Made by a program: the position numbers and the translations under genes. Positions 12,351 to 23,217 of a DNA stretch of 64,000 bases are shown here, one piece after another. The DNA lies in the NCBI GenBank assembly GCA_950022295.1, contig OX465600.1, positions 314,288,031-314,352,030 on the forward strand, read 5' to 3'. The notes below the pieces were generated by a model. It saw only the letters and a list, made by a program, of their open reading frames with translations, had not been told where the DNA came from and did not search any database. The DNA is from Bromus sterilis. Lineage: Eukaryota > Streptophyta > Magnoliopsida > Poales > Poaceae. Numbering within the stretch: position 1 is the stretch's first letter; each line of letters starts with the position of its first letter.

Positions 12351-12705
12351 TTAAGATTCAGGAGGGAGCCAGCAGGTCGGGTGAGTCGCACGCACGAGAC
12401 AGCGACGGGTTTTGACCTGGGAGCGGCGCACCGGAGACGGACACGTGCGTGTATCCATCCATCCATGGGTGTCGGCCGGAGCCAATCCGGGGCCAGCCAG
12501 GCAGCAGGCACCGTCCGCCGGCTCCATCAACGTCGCCCTCTCTCTACTCCTCCTTGGCCACCAAATTTGCCTGCCCAACCAATATGGATGCATGCATGCT
12601 TCCCTCCCTGAGGTTTTTGTTTTTCCCATAAATACACGCATGCTTTCCTCACAACTTTCCTTGTATCCCGTAAGGCATGTCGTCTTTATATATATGAGTT
12701 TATTT

Positions 12706-13375
12706 GCATTAATTTTAGTTAATGCAATTAATCACGAGTTAACCGTTGCACGATCTGAGACATATCCAGTCCCACGTCGCCCTACCTCGGTTGTGTATAA
12801 AAGGAGCCGCGGCAACCCTAGCCGCCACACAACAGAATAGATCGCATCTGTTCTTCCTCGCGCACCGCCCACGTCGTTCCACGCACTGCTGCTGCCTCCG
12901 GCGATCCCATCCCGTCCGCCGCGTGCACGGCTGTGCGGGAGAGCAGGCCTCCGGAACCGTGCTCCTTGCGATCCTGCACCGGGAGAGGAGCAATAAGGTT
13001 TTTGGGGAGCGTCTACGACGCGACTGCTCGCTTCCGCTCCGGCTCGTCTACTTCGACTACTTCCTCTACGTCGCCATGTCTACCGAAGCTGAGAAGGCCA
13101 CCGCCGAGAAGCTCGCTCAGGAGGAAGCCGCCGCTGCCAAGAAGACCGCCGACGAACTTGCTGCTGCGATCTGGCCGAACGGAGGGTATGATCTACTCAC
13201 CCCGTTCATCGTTGTTTTCATCTATGTCATGCTTATTGTCTGCGTACATATATGTGTTATCTGCGTAGATCTGAGTTGCATGGTCAAGTATCAGTATGAA
13301 ATTAATCTTGCATGCGTCATGTTCATGATTTATCTAGGGATTAAATTGCTTGGAAAATTGCTAATATATCCAACA
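12706..13375 (+). repeat. Truncated 5' LTR
   Basis: It aligns to the 3' LTR from 'gcattaattttagttaatgc' to the terminal CAACA. Compared with the 3' LTR it lacks the first 345 or so bases, a 28-base segment after 'gatctgagac', and 21 bases inside the LTR-borne reading frame. A TATA box (TATAAAAGG) sits at 12796. Confidence 0.85.
12796..12804 (+). promoter_or_regulatory. TATA box of the Copia 5' LTR
   Basis: TATAAAAGG, conserved with the 3' LTR copy at 18285. It is followed by a GC-rich leader of about 270 bases before the gag ATG at 13076. Confidence 0.7.
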
Positions 13376-16300
13376 ATCCAAAAACCTTATTTTTATAGGC
13401 AATTTTCATCTCCTGGTTTTGCTGCGACACTGAAACCGAACCCGTTTACGACCAAAATTTTATGCGTTGGCAAACAAAGACTATTTTGTGGCTCACGTCT
13501 ATGAATGTCTTCTGGGTCGTTGGAGAGACTCCCACTGGAACGATTACTCCTCAACAGGAGAAGGCGTTCAGGGACGCCTCCATCGTCTTTGTTGGAGCAG
13601 TTCTTAGCGTGATCGGAGACAAATTAGTCGACGCGTATTTACATATGCGTGATGCCAAGAACTTATGGAGTGCACTCGAGGCAAAGTTCGGAGCAACTGA
13701 TGCCGGGAGCGAGTTGTATGCTATGGAGCAGTTCCATGATTACAAGATGGTTGAGAACCGTCCTGTGTTGGAACAGGCCCATGAGATACAGTGCATCGTG
13801 AAAGAGCTTGAGCTCCTCAAGTGTGATCTACCGGACAAGTTTGTCGCGGGATGCATAATTGCTAAACTCCCTCCATCTTGGAGGAGCTTTGCCACCACTC
13901 TGAAGCACCAGAGGCGAGGATTCTCAGTTGAGGATGTTATTGGCCATCTGAGTGTGGAGCAGAACTCAAGGGCAAAAAACTCACACCAAAAGGGGGCTGA
14001 GGGAACTTTTACTGCCAACATGGTGCAGCAGAAGAACTTTCAGAATAAGTTCAAGGGAAAAAACAAGGTCCAACAGAATACTACCTTCAAGAAGAAGGGA
14101 AAGAAGAACAACAAGAAGGATGATGGTTGTTTCACTTGTGGCTCACGGAAGCACTGGGCTAAAAAGTGTCCGAACAAGTATAAGAAGCCAGCGCAGAATT
14201 CCAATTCTGTCAATGTGGTCATGGGCAACACGGACAATGGTGCACCTAGGTACGGTAATTCATTTACTGTTTTCTCAATTTATCAATCTTACCAGACCAT
14301 GTGTGATGACATATCCTTGTTTTCTTCTTACGAGACCACAGGAACCAGGTCCGTACTGATGGGGAACGACGCACATGCTTCTGTTCTTGGTGTTGGTACG
14401 GTCGATCTGAAGCTTACTTCGGGAAAGACCGTGCGGCTGAAGAACGTGCAGCATGTCCCCGATATCAGAAAGAATCTCGTTAGTGGCTCCCTTCTATGTA
14501 AAGAAGGGTTTAAATTAGTATTCGAGTCGAATAAAACAATCTTGTCTAGATATGGATTATTCATTGGTAAAGGTTATGAATGCGGAGGTCTGTTCCGCCT
14601 TTCCCTAGAGGATTTATGTAATAACGTCGTGAATCATATACATTCTATCGTTGATGAATCTGAGATTTGGCATTCACGTCTTTGTCACGTAAATTTCGGT
14701 TGTATGACGCGGCTAGCTAAGATGAATTTAATCCCGAGTTTCACTTTAGCCAAAGGTTCTAAGTGTGATGCATGTGTGCAAGCTAAGAAACCTCGCAAGC
14801 CCCACAAGGCTGCGGAGGAGAGACACTTGGCGCCACTAGAACTCATACATTCTGATCTATGCGAGATGAATGGTGTGTTGACTAAAGGTGGAAAGAAATA
14901 CTTCATGACATTGATAGATGACTCCACTAGATTTTGCTATGTGTATCTGTTAAACACTAAAGATGAGGCTCTGCACTACTTTAAAATCTATAAAGCAGAA
15001 GTTGAGAACCAACTTGAGAAAAAGATTAAACGGGTTCGGTCTGATCGTGGTGGAGAGTACTTTTCTAATGATTTTAATTCTTTCTGTGCGGAACATGGAA
15101 TTATTCATGAGAGGACGCCTCCCTATTCACCCCAATCAAACGGGGTTGCCGAACGAAAAAACCGTACTCTAACAGATTTGGTTAACGCCATGTTAGATAC
15201 ATAGGGTTTATCCAAGGCATGGTGGGGGAGGCTATATTGACATCTTGTCATGTCCTGAATAAGGTTCCCGTGAAGGATAACGAGATCACTCCCTATGAAT
15301 TATGGGAGAAGAAAAGAACGACACTCTCATACTTGCGAACTTGGGGCTGTTTGGCGAAAGTCAATGTGCCGATCCCCAAAAAGCGTAAGCTTGGACCAAA
15401 GACCGTGGACTGCGTTTTTCTGGGCTACGCTAAGAACAGCGTTGGATATAGATTTCTAGTGGTGAAATCTGAGGTACCTGACGTGAAGGTCAGTACGATT
15501 ATGGAGTCTAAAGATGCTACATTCTTTGAGGATATATTTCCCATGAGAGATATGCTAAGCACTTCTAGACAGGAATCTGATGAGATTACTGAACCCGCCA
15601 TTCCGATGGAATATTATGAACGAACTCATGATGATAATCCTGTGGAGGAAGACGATGAAGCTCCTATTAGGAGCAAGAGACAGAGGACTGCAAAGTCCTT
15701 TGGTGATGATTTCATTGTGTACCTCGTGGATGATACTCCCACTTCTATTTCAGAAGCTTATGCATCACCGGATGCTGACTACTGGAAAGATGCGGTTCGT
15801 AGCGAGATGGATTCCATCTTGGCTAATGGAACATGGGAAATCACTGATCGTCCCTATGGTTGCAAACCTGTGGGATGTAAATGGGTGTTCAAAAAGAAGC
15901 TTAGGCCTGATGGCAGTATTGAAAAATACAAGGCTAGGCTCGTGGCTAAGGGCTATACCCAGAAGGAAGGAGAGATTTCTTCGATACTTATGCACCGGTG
16001 GCCAGACTGACAACCATTCGAGTATTACTCTCGTTGGCTGCCTCGCATGGTCTTCTCGTCCATCAAATGGACATTAAGACGGCTTTCTTAAATGGAGAGC
16101 TAGACGAGGAAATCTACATGCAACAACCAGATGGCTTTGTAGTAGATGGTCAGGAAGGAAAGGTGTGCAAGCTATTGAAATCTTTGTATGGCCTGAAGCA
16201 AGCACCTAAGCAGTGGCATGAGAAGTTTGATAAAACTTTGACATATGTTGGCTTCCTTGTAAGTGAAGCTGACAAATGTGTATACCATCGCCATGGTGGG

Positions 16301-17277
16301 GCGAAGGAGTTATACTGTGCTTATATGTTGATGACATACTGATATTTGGAACCAACCTCAAAGTCATTGAGGAGGTTAAGACATTTCTATCTCAAAACTT
16401 TGAGATGAAAGATCTTGGTGTGGCTGATGTTATCTTGAACATCAAGCTATTGAGAGATAATGAGGGTGGAATTACGCTTTTGCAATCCCACTACGTTGAG
16501 AAGATTCTGAGTCGCTTTGGATATTCAGATTGCAAATCTTCTCCAACGCCATATGATCCTAGTGTGCGGATTCGAAAGTTCGAAGGCACAGCTGTAGATC
16601 AGTTGAGATATTCTCAAGTGATTGGATCTCTCATGTACCTAGCTTGCGCTACGAGGCCTGACATCGCATTTGCTGTGAGCAAATTGAGCCGGTTTGTCTC
16701 AAATCCGGGAGATGTTCATTGGCATGCTATTGAAAGAGTTATGCGCTATCTAAAGGGTACAATGAGCCATGGACTTCACTATACCGGATACCCGTCGGTA
16801 CTTGAAGGGTATAGTGATGCAAATTGGATTTCTGATGCTGATGAGATGAAGGCCACAAGTGGATATGTGTTCACACTTGGAGGTGGCGCTATTTCATGGA
16901 AGTCTTGCAAGCAGACTATCTTAACGAAGTCGACAATGGAAGCAGAACTCACAACACTTGATAAATCCTGCACTGAAGCAGAATGGCTTCGAGAGCTTTT
17001 GATGGACTTGCCAGTGGTTGAAAAGCCGATTCCGGCTATCCTTATGAACTGTGATAATCAAACGGTGATTGTTAAGGCAAAGAGTTCAAAGGACAACATG
17101 CAATCCACAAAGCATATAAGAAGGAGATTGAAGTCTGTCAGACATTTGAGAAACTCCGGAGTAATAGCATTGGATTACATCCAATCGGCTAAGAATCTGG
17201 CAGATCCCTTCACCAAAGGTCTATCACGTATTGTGATAGACAATGCATCGAGGGAGATGGGTATGAGACCCACATGA
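13076..17277 (+). pseudogene. Copia gag-pol, disrupted
   Basis: The start ATG at 13076 lies inside the LTR. The first exon (MSTEAEKATAEKLAQEE...) ends at a donor at 13185. An intron would end at ATAG|GC (13398), joining in frame to a segment with SSPGFAATLKPNPF. A one-base loss near 13455 then shifts into the long frame that starts FMRWQTK. Domains: gag UBN2-type (13462-13960), CCHC knuckle CFTCGSRKHWAKKC (about 14131-14172), integrase zinc and core region (14660-15200, with the SDRGGEY motif), RT (15780-16640, YVDD at 16324-16335) and RNase H to 17277. Lesions seen: a region around 14280-14320 where the protease active-site motif is missing, a TAG stop at 15202, and one-base losses near 15225, 15970 and 16300. 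It cannot encode a full polyprotein. Confidence 0.9.
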
Positions 17278-17820
17278 GTTGCCGTGGTGGTAACCCAACC
17301 TACATGATCGGAGATCCCGTGAAATAGGACCTGGAAAAACAAGCTAGTGGTTAACTGAGGAGAGTAATTTTTATTACCCACTCCGTTGGAGATGCAATAC
17401 TCTCGGTAACTGTATGGTAGGTTGACTTTTGTCTTAATGTGTTCTGAGGCTTTCATAAGTGAGATGCTATCCTACAGAGCGATCTCTGGAAGAACACACC
17501 TATATGAGCCCGACTGCTGGTCATAGTCTATGAGATAGGGTAATCTCTAGGAAGCTCATGAATAGGCAAGGAGTGTGACTAATATGCTCCACCCGCGGGG
17601 TCAGCCTTCGGCAGCCTAGTATCGGTAAGACAAGGAGTGAAACTTCTTTACGCCAAACTGTCAATTCAAGGCATAGTCCATTGTTCAGTTGTGAAGGAAT
17701 GTAATTCTTTGCTCTAGGTGGATGTTCAACCTTAACTGGTCTCCACTAAAAATACTGATATATCAAACAGTGTTTGGAACTGAGGACAACACCATGGGAC
17801 CTTGAGATCTTGTGGGGGAT
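17278..17820 (+). other. Copia 3' untranslated internal region and polypurine tract
   Basis: Non-coding part between the RNase H stop and the 3' LTR. It ends in the purine-rich TGTGGGGGAT directly before the LTR's TGTTG, the usual plus-strand primer position. Confidence 0.75.
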
Positions 17821-18885
17821 TGTTGAAATAAGACATGGGCTTTAGGCCCATCTAACAATTTCAGAAAATCTCTAAGGGCCCATGTGGGAAAAATGACATG
17901 GGTGTGGTGCTAAGTTTAGTCCCACCCCGGAAGTGGAGGGTGAGTTGCACCTCTTTATAAGGTGAGCTCTCCTACATGCTATTGAGCAAGTAGAAGAGTG
18001 AGAGCTCACGCGCGCTCCTCCTCCGCCGCCCGCCTCACCACGCCTCGCCTCGTCACGACGCGCGCGCGCGCCGCGGTTTGCGGAATTGCGGAATTGAGCC
18101 GAGCCGAGCTAAAACCTATGTCATGTGTGCGCTTAATTTTTGCCAGTCAGGAACGGCTAATTAATTGGCATTAATTTTAGTTAATGCAATTAATCACGAG
18201 TTAACCGTTGCACGATCTGAGACGTCAATCGTGGGCCGACTCGGTCGCGGGTATCCAGTCCCACGCCGCCCTACCTCGGCTGTGTATAAAAGGAGCCGCG
18301 GCAACCCTAGCCTCCACACAACAGAATAGATAGCATCTGTTCTTCCTCGCGCACCGCCCACGTCGTTCCACGCACTGCTGCTGCCTCCGGCAATCCCATC
18401 CCATCCGCCGCGTGCACGGCTGTGCGGGAGAGCAGGCCTCCGGAACCGTGCTCCTTGCGATCCTGCACCGGGAGAGGAGCAATAAGGTTTTTGGGGAGCG
18501 TCTACGACGCGACTGTTCGCTTCCGCTCCGGCTCGTCTACTTCGACTACTTCCTCTACGTCGCCATGTCTACCGAAGCTGAGAAGGCCGCCGCTCAGAAG
18601 CTCGCTCAGGAGGAAGCCGCCGCCGCCAAGAAGACCGCCGACGAACTTGCTGCTGCTAGCAGCGCATCCGCTGCTGCGATCTGGCCGAACGGAGGGTATG
18701 ATCTACTCACCCCGTTCATCGTTGTTTTCATCTATGCCATGCTTATTGTCTGCGTACATATATGTGTTATCTGTGTAGATCTGAGTTGCATGGTCAAGTA
18801 TCAGTATGAAATTAATCTTGCATGCGTCATGTTCATGATTTATCTAGGGATTAAATTGCTTGGAAAATTGCTAATATATCCAACA
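17821..18885 (+). repeat. Complete 3' LTR, 1065 bp
   Basis: Starts TGTTGAAATAAG and ends ATATCCAACA. Two TATA-like sites are present: TTTATAAGG near 17952 and TATAAAAGG at 18285. The LTR also carries an ATG at 18565 and an open frame of 43 codons plus a splice donor (GGAGG|GTATG, exon end 18695), the same arrangement as in the 5' LTR. Confidence 0.9.
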
Positions 18886-18929
18886 ACACTGTCGTCTCTT
18901 GCATCTTCCCCTCTTCGGCACTATCGGTC

Positions 18930-19320
18930 TCAGACCATAGTCGCCAGCGCCACTGTCAGCCTTGGGCCTGGTCGTTGTCAACGCTTTCTACCCCCTCCAT
19001 TGCCAACCCTCGATCTTGGTTGTTATCGACGCTTTCTGCCTCCTCCACTATACCGACCCTCGACCTTGGTCCTTGTCGCAGCTTCCACCTCCACCATTGT
19101 CAATCCTAACCAATGGCCGTTGCTTCTGCCTCCTCCATTGTCGATCCTAACCAATGGTCGCTGCTTAATTCTTCCTCCTCCATTGCCGACCCTCGACCTT
19201 GGTCGTTGTTGATGCTTCTACCTCTTCCATTGTCGACCCTAACCATTGGTCGCTGCTTAATTCTACCTCCTCCATTGCCGACCCTAACCAATGGCGGCCG
19301 CTTTCACCCTCATCGATGCC
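18930..19320 (+). repeat. Degenerate minisatellite, unit about 40-50 bp
   Basis: The motif 'cctccattgtcgaccctaac', followed by 'caatggtcgctgctt' or 'gaccttggtcgttgtcga', recurs about eight times directly downstream of the Copia 3' LTR. Unit lengths vary, so the array is old. The open frames across it are a result of the repetition and match no protein family. Confidence 0.65.
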
Positions 19321-19410
19321 GGTCCTCGCCCATGGCCATAGCCAGATTTCACCTTTCACCACCGCAGGCTTTTTGTACATGAATGCATGTACACGGACGG
19401 TGTTCTAATG

Positions 19411-19526
19411 ATAGCTCCAAGAAATAGGCTTGAGACCACAGCCATAATATGTCGTTGGTTTGATTTCTATGAAATGAAACCGAGAGCGTGGCTCCTGTTT
19501 ATCTAAAAAAAATAGCTCCAAGAAAT
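19411..19526 (+). mobile_element. 5'-truncated LINE tail, 86 bp, with 15-bp TSD
   Basis: The insert at 19426-19511 ends in 'tctaaaaaaa', a poly(A) tail. It contains the 'tatgaaatgaaaccgag' type of sequence common at the 3' ends of cereal LINEs. Both flanks are atagctccaagaaat (19411-19425 and 19512-19526), a perfect 15-bp TSD, as target-primed reverse transcription leaves. Confidence 0.85.
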
Positions 19527-19640
19527 CTTCGCTGGACGTGTTGTTTCTCGCAACAGTCACACGATCAGAAACATAACGATCTACTCAAGATCATCACACC
19601 ATCTTTTCCTTAATTAAAGTCTGTTAAGAATAACTTGGTC

Positions 19641-19917
19641 ACTAAATCAACATGTGGTTGAGTTGGTTAGGTGGATGGTTGTATCCTCATCCCACCAGAG
19701 TTTAAATTTCTGATTTGACATTGGTGCAGCGATGTGCTTTCAGTGGAAGAATAGGTTCCCGTCGAAGACGAGACGGTGACTTCGTTAATATTAAAATGAT
19801 GTGCCGGCTCAGTATTGCGAAAATGCTCATAGGATAGGGTGTGCGTGCGTACGTTCATAAGAATGAATGTATACTCGTGTATGTGAGTGTCTACGTTGTA
19901 CTGTGTTCTCTCAAAAA
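19641..19917 (+). mobile_element. Au-type SINE, about 277 bp
   Basis: A tRNA-like head holds 'gtggttgagttggttaggtgg' (A-box-like) and 'agagtttaaatttc' (decayed B-box). The body contains 'gatgtgctttcagtgg', 'ttcccgtcgaagacgag' and 'atgtgccggctcagt', the typical Au SINE order, ending in a short A run. Flanks aataacttggtc (19629-19640) and aataacttgacc (19918-19929) are a 12-bp TSD with one mismatch. The unoccupied site is recognisable in copy A at 10241 (taacttggccggtaa). Confidence 0.85.
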
Positions 19918-20500
19918 AATAACTTGACCGGTTATTATTACTTACTCCTCGAGTTTTTCTTTATTTTGTGAAGGATACTCCTGAAGGGCTTTATTTCTTG
20001 CCAAATGCATCAGCAGCAGCAGCAAGTGACTAATTCAATCGAGTCCGTATGCACACGCTCGTCACGTCGGCCGCTCGGTCGCACAAGACAGCGACGTACG
20101 GTCTCATAATTTGACCAACTCTCATATCCATTTCATGACGCACGTACGTTTGAATTTTTTTGATTTTCTTTGGAAAATATGTACGGACAGCTACGACTAG
20201 CCAGTACCTTCCGCTACAAAGTTCAAGTATTGCATGCGATGCGACGCACGTTCCAACAAGATTATATTCAGTGGATTCGGCAGATAGCATTGAGAAATTA
20301 GTGCTAGGTTTATTTCGTTTTAACATGAAAAAACAATATATAGAAATAGTGGTAGGTTGGCAGGTGCTTCTTCTCTTGCTGTTTGTGTGGAGGCAGCACG
20401 AGCACGCAGTGGGCACCGTCCGGTGGAACCATCAACGTCGCGGTCTACACGCACTGCACCACCCAAGCGTTATCCCCCTGCGATGAAAAATTAGCATTTA
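19918..20500 (+). repeat. Copy B of the four-copy promoter-like unit
   Basis: Shares with copy A the stretch taacttgaccggttatta ... cttgccaaatgca (19919-20005) and acaagacagcgacg (20085). The core box gcagtgggcaccgtccgg lies at 20406, followed by accatcaacgtcg. A sub-segment starting ctacaaagttcaagta (20214) recurs at 20848. No TATA box is seen directly downstream of the core box in this copy. Confidence 0.55.
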
Positions 20501-21530
20501 TAGTTACTCTGCGAAAATGCCTTTTGGAGCTCGGGCTCACTGGATCCTTTTAATTTTGAACTCGAAAATTCATATTTCTACGTTTCATTTTTAAAAAAAA
20601 AAAATACAAATATACATGAAGATATAACTCAAGTGTATAAATTTTCAGGACGAAATACATTGAAATGAGGGTTGTGCAAAAATAACAAATCTGGCAAAAA
20701 TAATAAATGAGGGCTGTGCAAAAATAGTCTACGAATATGGATGTAGTCTTCTACTTCTGATGTTCTTTGTACTATAAAAAATGAAAGAACGGATTGGAAG
20801 TTTCTCTCTCTCTTTCAAAAAAAAGGCTGGTTGATGGTTGGCTTCCACTACAAAGTTCAAGTACGTGCGATGCGGTGCACGATGCATGCATACATCATCC
20901 AATGTCGACGTCCAGCACCTTTTTCGTACAGGTTTCGGCATAGAGAACTGCCAAATAGAAATAGTAATACTAATAGGTTGACGAAATTGCTTGCATTTCA
21001 TGGCGTATGGTACGTCGATTTTGAAAAAGGAAGAGGCGGAACGAGTGGACGTTGGTGTGTCGATCGTTTCCACTTGAGAGCAGACCAAATATTCGACGCG
21101 CACACCACACACGTACGTACAGGTCGGCATACAGTAATACAATACATTGTTCTTGTACAAAAACTATTCAAAGATTTCGGCAGAAAGCATGGAAGGATTA
21201 AAGATTTCCGCAGATTTCGGCAAAAACTGATATGCAAGAGCTTCCAGGGTTGCAGCCTCGACGATCCCAACGAACTTGATTGAAGATGAGCCTTGATAGA
21301 TACCGTGATCATCCCTGTCCATAGCTGCCGAAGCACCCAAGGGCCCATGTCTATATTTAACTTGATGACACCCAGAGGAGGTCGGATCATTCTGGACATG
21401 TGGAATAACTTTATTTTCTTCCTTCGCACTTTGAGGGCATTTTTTGCTGAAGAAGATTGAGGATTTGTCCTTATTCACTTCTGACCCGAAGGAGAACAAA
21501 AAGTATCCAAAAGGTGTGACACCTCCTCTG
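20501..21530. other. Intergenic, partial duplication of copy B
   Basis: Bases 20820-20990 are a diverged second copy of 20180-20360 (ctacaaagttcaagta, gatgcg, tttcggca, atagaaatagta). Bases 20640-20725 repeat 'gagggttgtgcaaaaata'. At 21166-21225 'gatttcggcaga' recurs. No coding family recognised. Confidence 0.45.
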
Positions 21531-21905
21531 GGGAGTGCCGATCCAGTGCTCGGGTGCATCTGCACCCAGGGAGACAAAAAAAAACTTAAAATTTTTCTAT
21601 TTTTTTTGTGGTGAAAGATGCTTACGTCCGAGATGTTAGTGTAAAATTTTAAAAAGTTCGTACATCTCGAGAGCTCGCGGAAAAAAAGATAAATTTGCAC
21701 TTTCTTTAAACAGTACAATTCATGCACTATTTTGGACTAAAATTTTCTTTTTTTGCCGTGACCTTCCTAGATATCCAAAGAAGCTTAAATTTTACACGAA
21801 CATCTAGCCCCTAAGCATCTTTCGCCATAATAAAATTTGGAACTTTTCGAGCTTTTTATATATGTATTTTCGAAACTTTCTTGTGTAGGAGCATATGAGC
21901 CTGGT
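21531..21905. repeat. Foldback (inverted-arm) AT-rich element, unclassified
   Basis: An arm at 21609-21652 (tggtgaaagatgcttac ... gtaaaatttta) is complementary to 21785-21827 (ttaaattttacacg ... gcatctttcgcca). Outer parts are also loosely paired. A related but partial copy lies at 51614-51745, sharing 'aaattttacacga', 'cctaagcat' and 'gcatatgagcct'. No target duplication found and no coding capacity. Confidence 0.6.
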
Positions 21906-22735
21906 CTCAGATTTAAATATCCCACCTCATCTTCCCCTTCTTTACTTGCTTGGAAGAACAACATGCTATCATCCAAGGAGAGTAGGCGGTAAACTAATGG
22001 AGCCGTCAGTGCCACCTTGATACCATTACGCTGAGATGATTGGTTGTTTGATTTCAATTGGCCTGAGAGGCCCTTTGCTACCAAAAACAATAAAATGTAC
22101 GGTGAAAGAGGTTCTTCTTGACAGATTCCTTTGGTGGGTTTGAAGCTGTCAAGTCTCTAGCCATTAAAGAGTAGAGGAAAACAAACGATCGGTATCATAT
22201 CCGTAACCACAAATATCTAGTTCTAGTTAAACCCCAATTTCTGCATAATTGCCTGGAGATAGTCCCAGTCGACTCTATCATAGGTTTTCATCATGTCCAA
22301 TGTCACAACACAATACCTGTGTTTCTGAGCACTATTCCTCTTCGTAAAATGTAGATACTGTTCTTTGAATATAATTGGAGGACAAATCATCTTGAGACGG
22401 TTAGCCAAATTTTTTGATGCAAATTTACAGAAAACATTACATAAAGAGATCGCGCGGAACTGAAAAAGATTCACCGGGTCTTGCACTTTAGGGATCAGAA
22501 ATAGGATGGTATCATTAATTGATTCTGCGGATCAAGTGCCATTAAGAATCCTCAAGACTGCTTTTGTGACTTCTTCTCCGCATACCTCTCGAAGTCTCAA
22601 TGATGCTGATTTTTGTGCTGGGAATCCATCTGGCCCGGCGCTTTCAAAGGATACATTTTGAAAAATCTTCCTTCACCTCGTCGTTTGTGTGCGGTTTCAG
22701 TATCATACTGTTCCAATTATCTAGATCTACAACCT
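21900..22735 (-). pseudogene. Decayed L1-type LINE reverse transcriptase
   Basis: Minus-strand fragments in order: KAPGPDGFPAQ (about 22640), EEVTKAVLRILNGT (about 22560), IPKVQDPVNLFQFRAISLCNV (about 22490-22430, split by frame changes), NRLKM (about 22395), LDMMKTYDRVDWDYLQAIMQKLGF (about 22300-22225), and a decayed catalytic region reading LDDSMLFFQ where FADDSLLFF is usual (about 21965). Deletions and stops are scattered throughout. The same RT family is represented better at 46757-51120. Confidence 0.8.
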
Positions 22736-23207
22736 CGGAAACAAAATGGTCCCATATAGTTATGGAAAGTAGTTATTTCAGGTTTGGGCTGCAATTCTGG
22801 CCCATTAACACGATCAAAGCTAAATCTAGAGTTGTTATTTTCTTCTTCTCGAGTTGTGTTTATAGAATGATAGATGTATATCATATCTACGCGTTAAGTT
22901 ATTTTCAGAAATGAGCTTTTAGAGTGTGTTTGTTCAAAGTTACACGTCATCTTTGCTTTAAGATAGTAAGACTAACTAGGCTGGTAATTATCCATCCATC
23001 CATCCATCCAGCTCGTTTGTTGTCGATTAACTTTTCCAATTCGCAGGAGCAGATGAGCTGCTCACGAGAGCGACGGCCGGTTTCGTCTCACCAATTTCCC
23101 CGGCAAAGGAAGCAAGAAGAAAGCGAGTGGATTGGACTAAGAGCCAGGCAGTGAGGCACCGTCCGGTTCATCCATCAACGTCGTCGACATCTCCATGCGG
23201 TAGCGAA

Positions 23208-23217
23208 TCCTATATAT
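23208..23217 (+). promoter_or_regulatory. TATA-like box in copy C
   Basis: CTATATATAGCAACGTCC, about 45 bases downstream of the GGCACCGTCCG box. The same order occurs in copy D (CTATATAGCAACGTCC at 27597). Spacing fits a core promoter, but no transcript or coding region can be assigned. Confidence 0.4.

Larger units (their letters stand above)
10240..12705 (+). repeat. Copy A of a four-copy diverged promoter-like unit (interrupted)
   Basis: The left part, 10240-10318 (taacttggccggtaatta, then ctcgccaaatgca), matches copy B at 19919-20005. The right part, 12351-12705, contains cacgagacagcgacgg and the box gcagcaggcaccgtccg (12501-12517) followed by ccatcaacgtcg. A Harbinger element (10319-12350) splits the copy, and the truncated Copia LTR begins at its right end. 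No gene body is visible. Confidence 0.6.
12706..18885 (+). mobile_element. Copia-superfamily LTR retrotransposon, 5' LTR truncated
   Basis: The 3' LTR is complete (17821-18885, TGTTG...CAACA) and is preceded by the polypurine tract TGTGGGGGAT. The 5' LTR survives only as its last part (12706-13375). Gag, integrase, reverse transcriptase and RNase H follow in Copia order on the plus strand (13076-17277), with several disabling changes. No usual tRNA-Met primer site (TGGTATCAGAGC) follows the 5' LTR; the internal region begins ATCCAAAAACC. The 5-bp target duplication cannot be tested because the left end is lost. Translated features resemble the Tnt1-94-type families abundant in wheat. Confidence 0.9.

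Noticed and set aside
19650..19720. A tRNA gene at the SINE head
   Set aside because: A-box and B-box remnants are present, but the cloverleaf cannot be formed and the rest matches an Au SINE.
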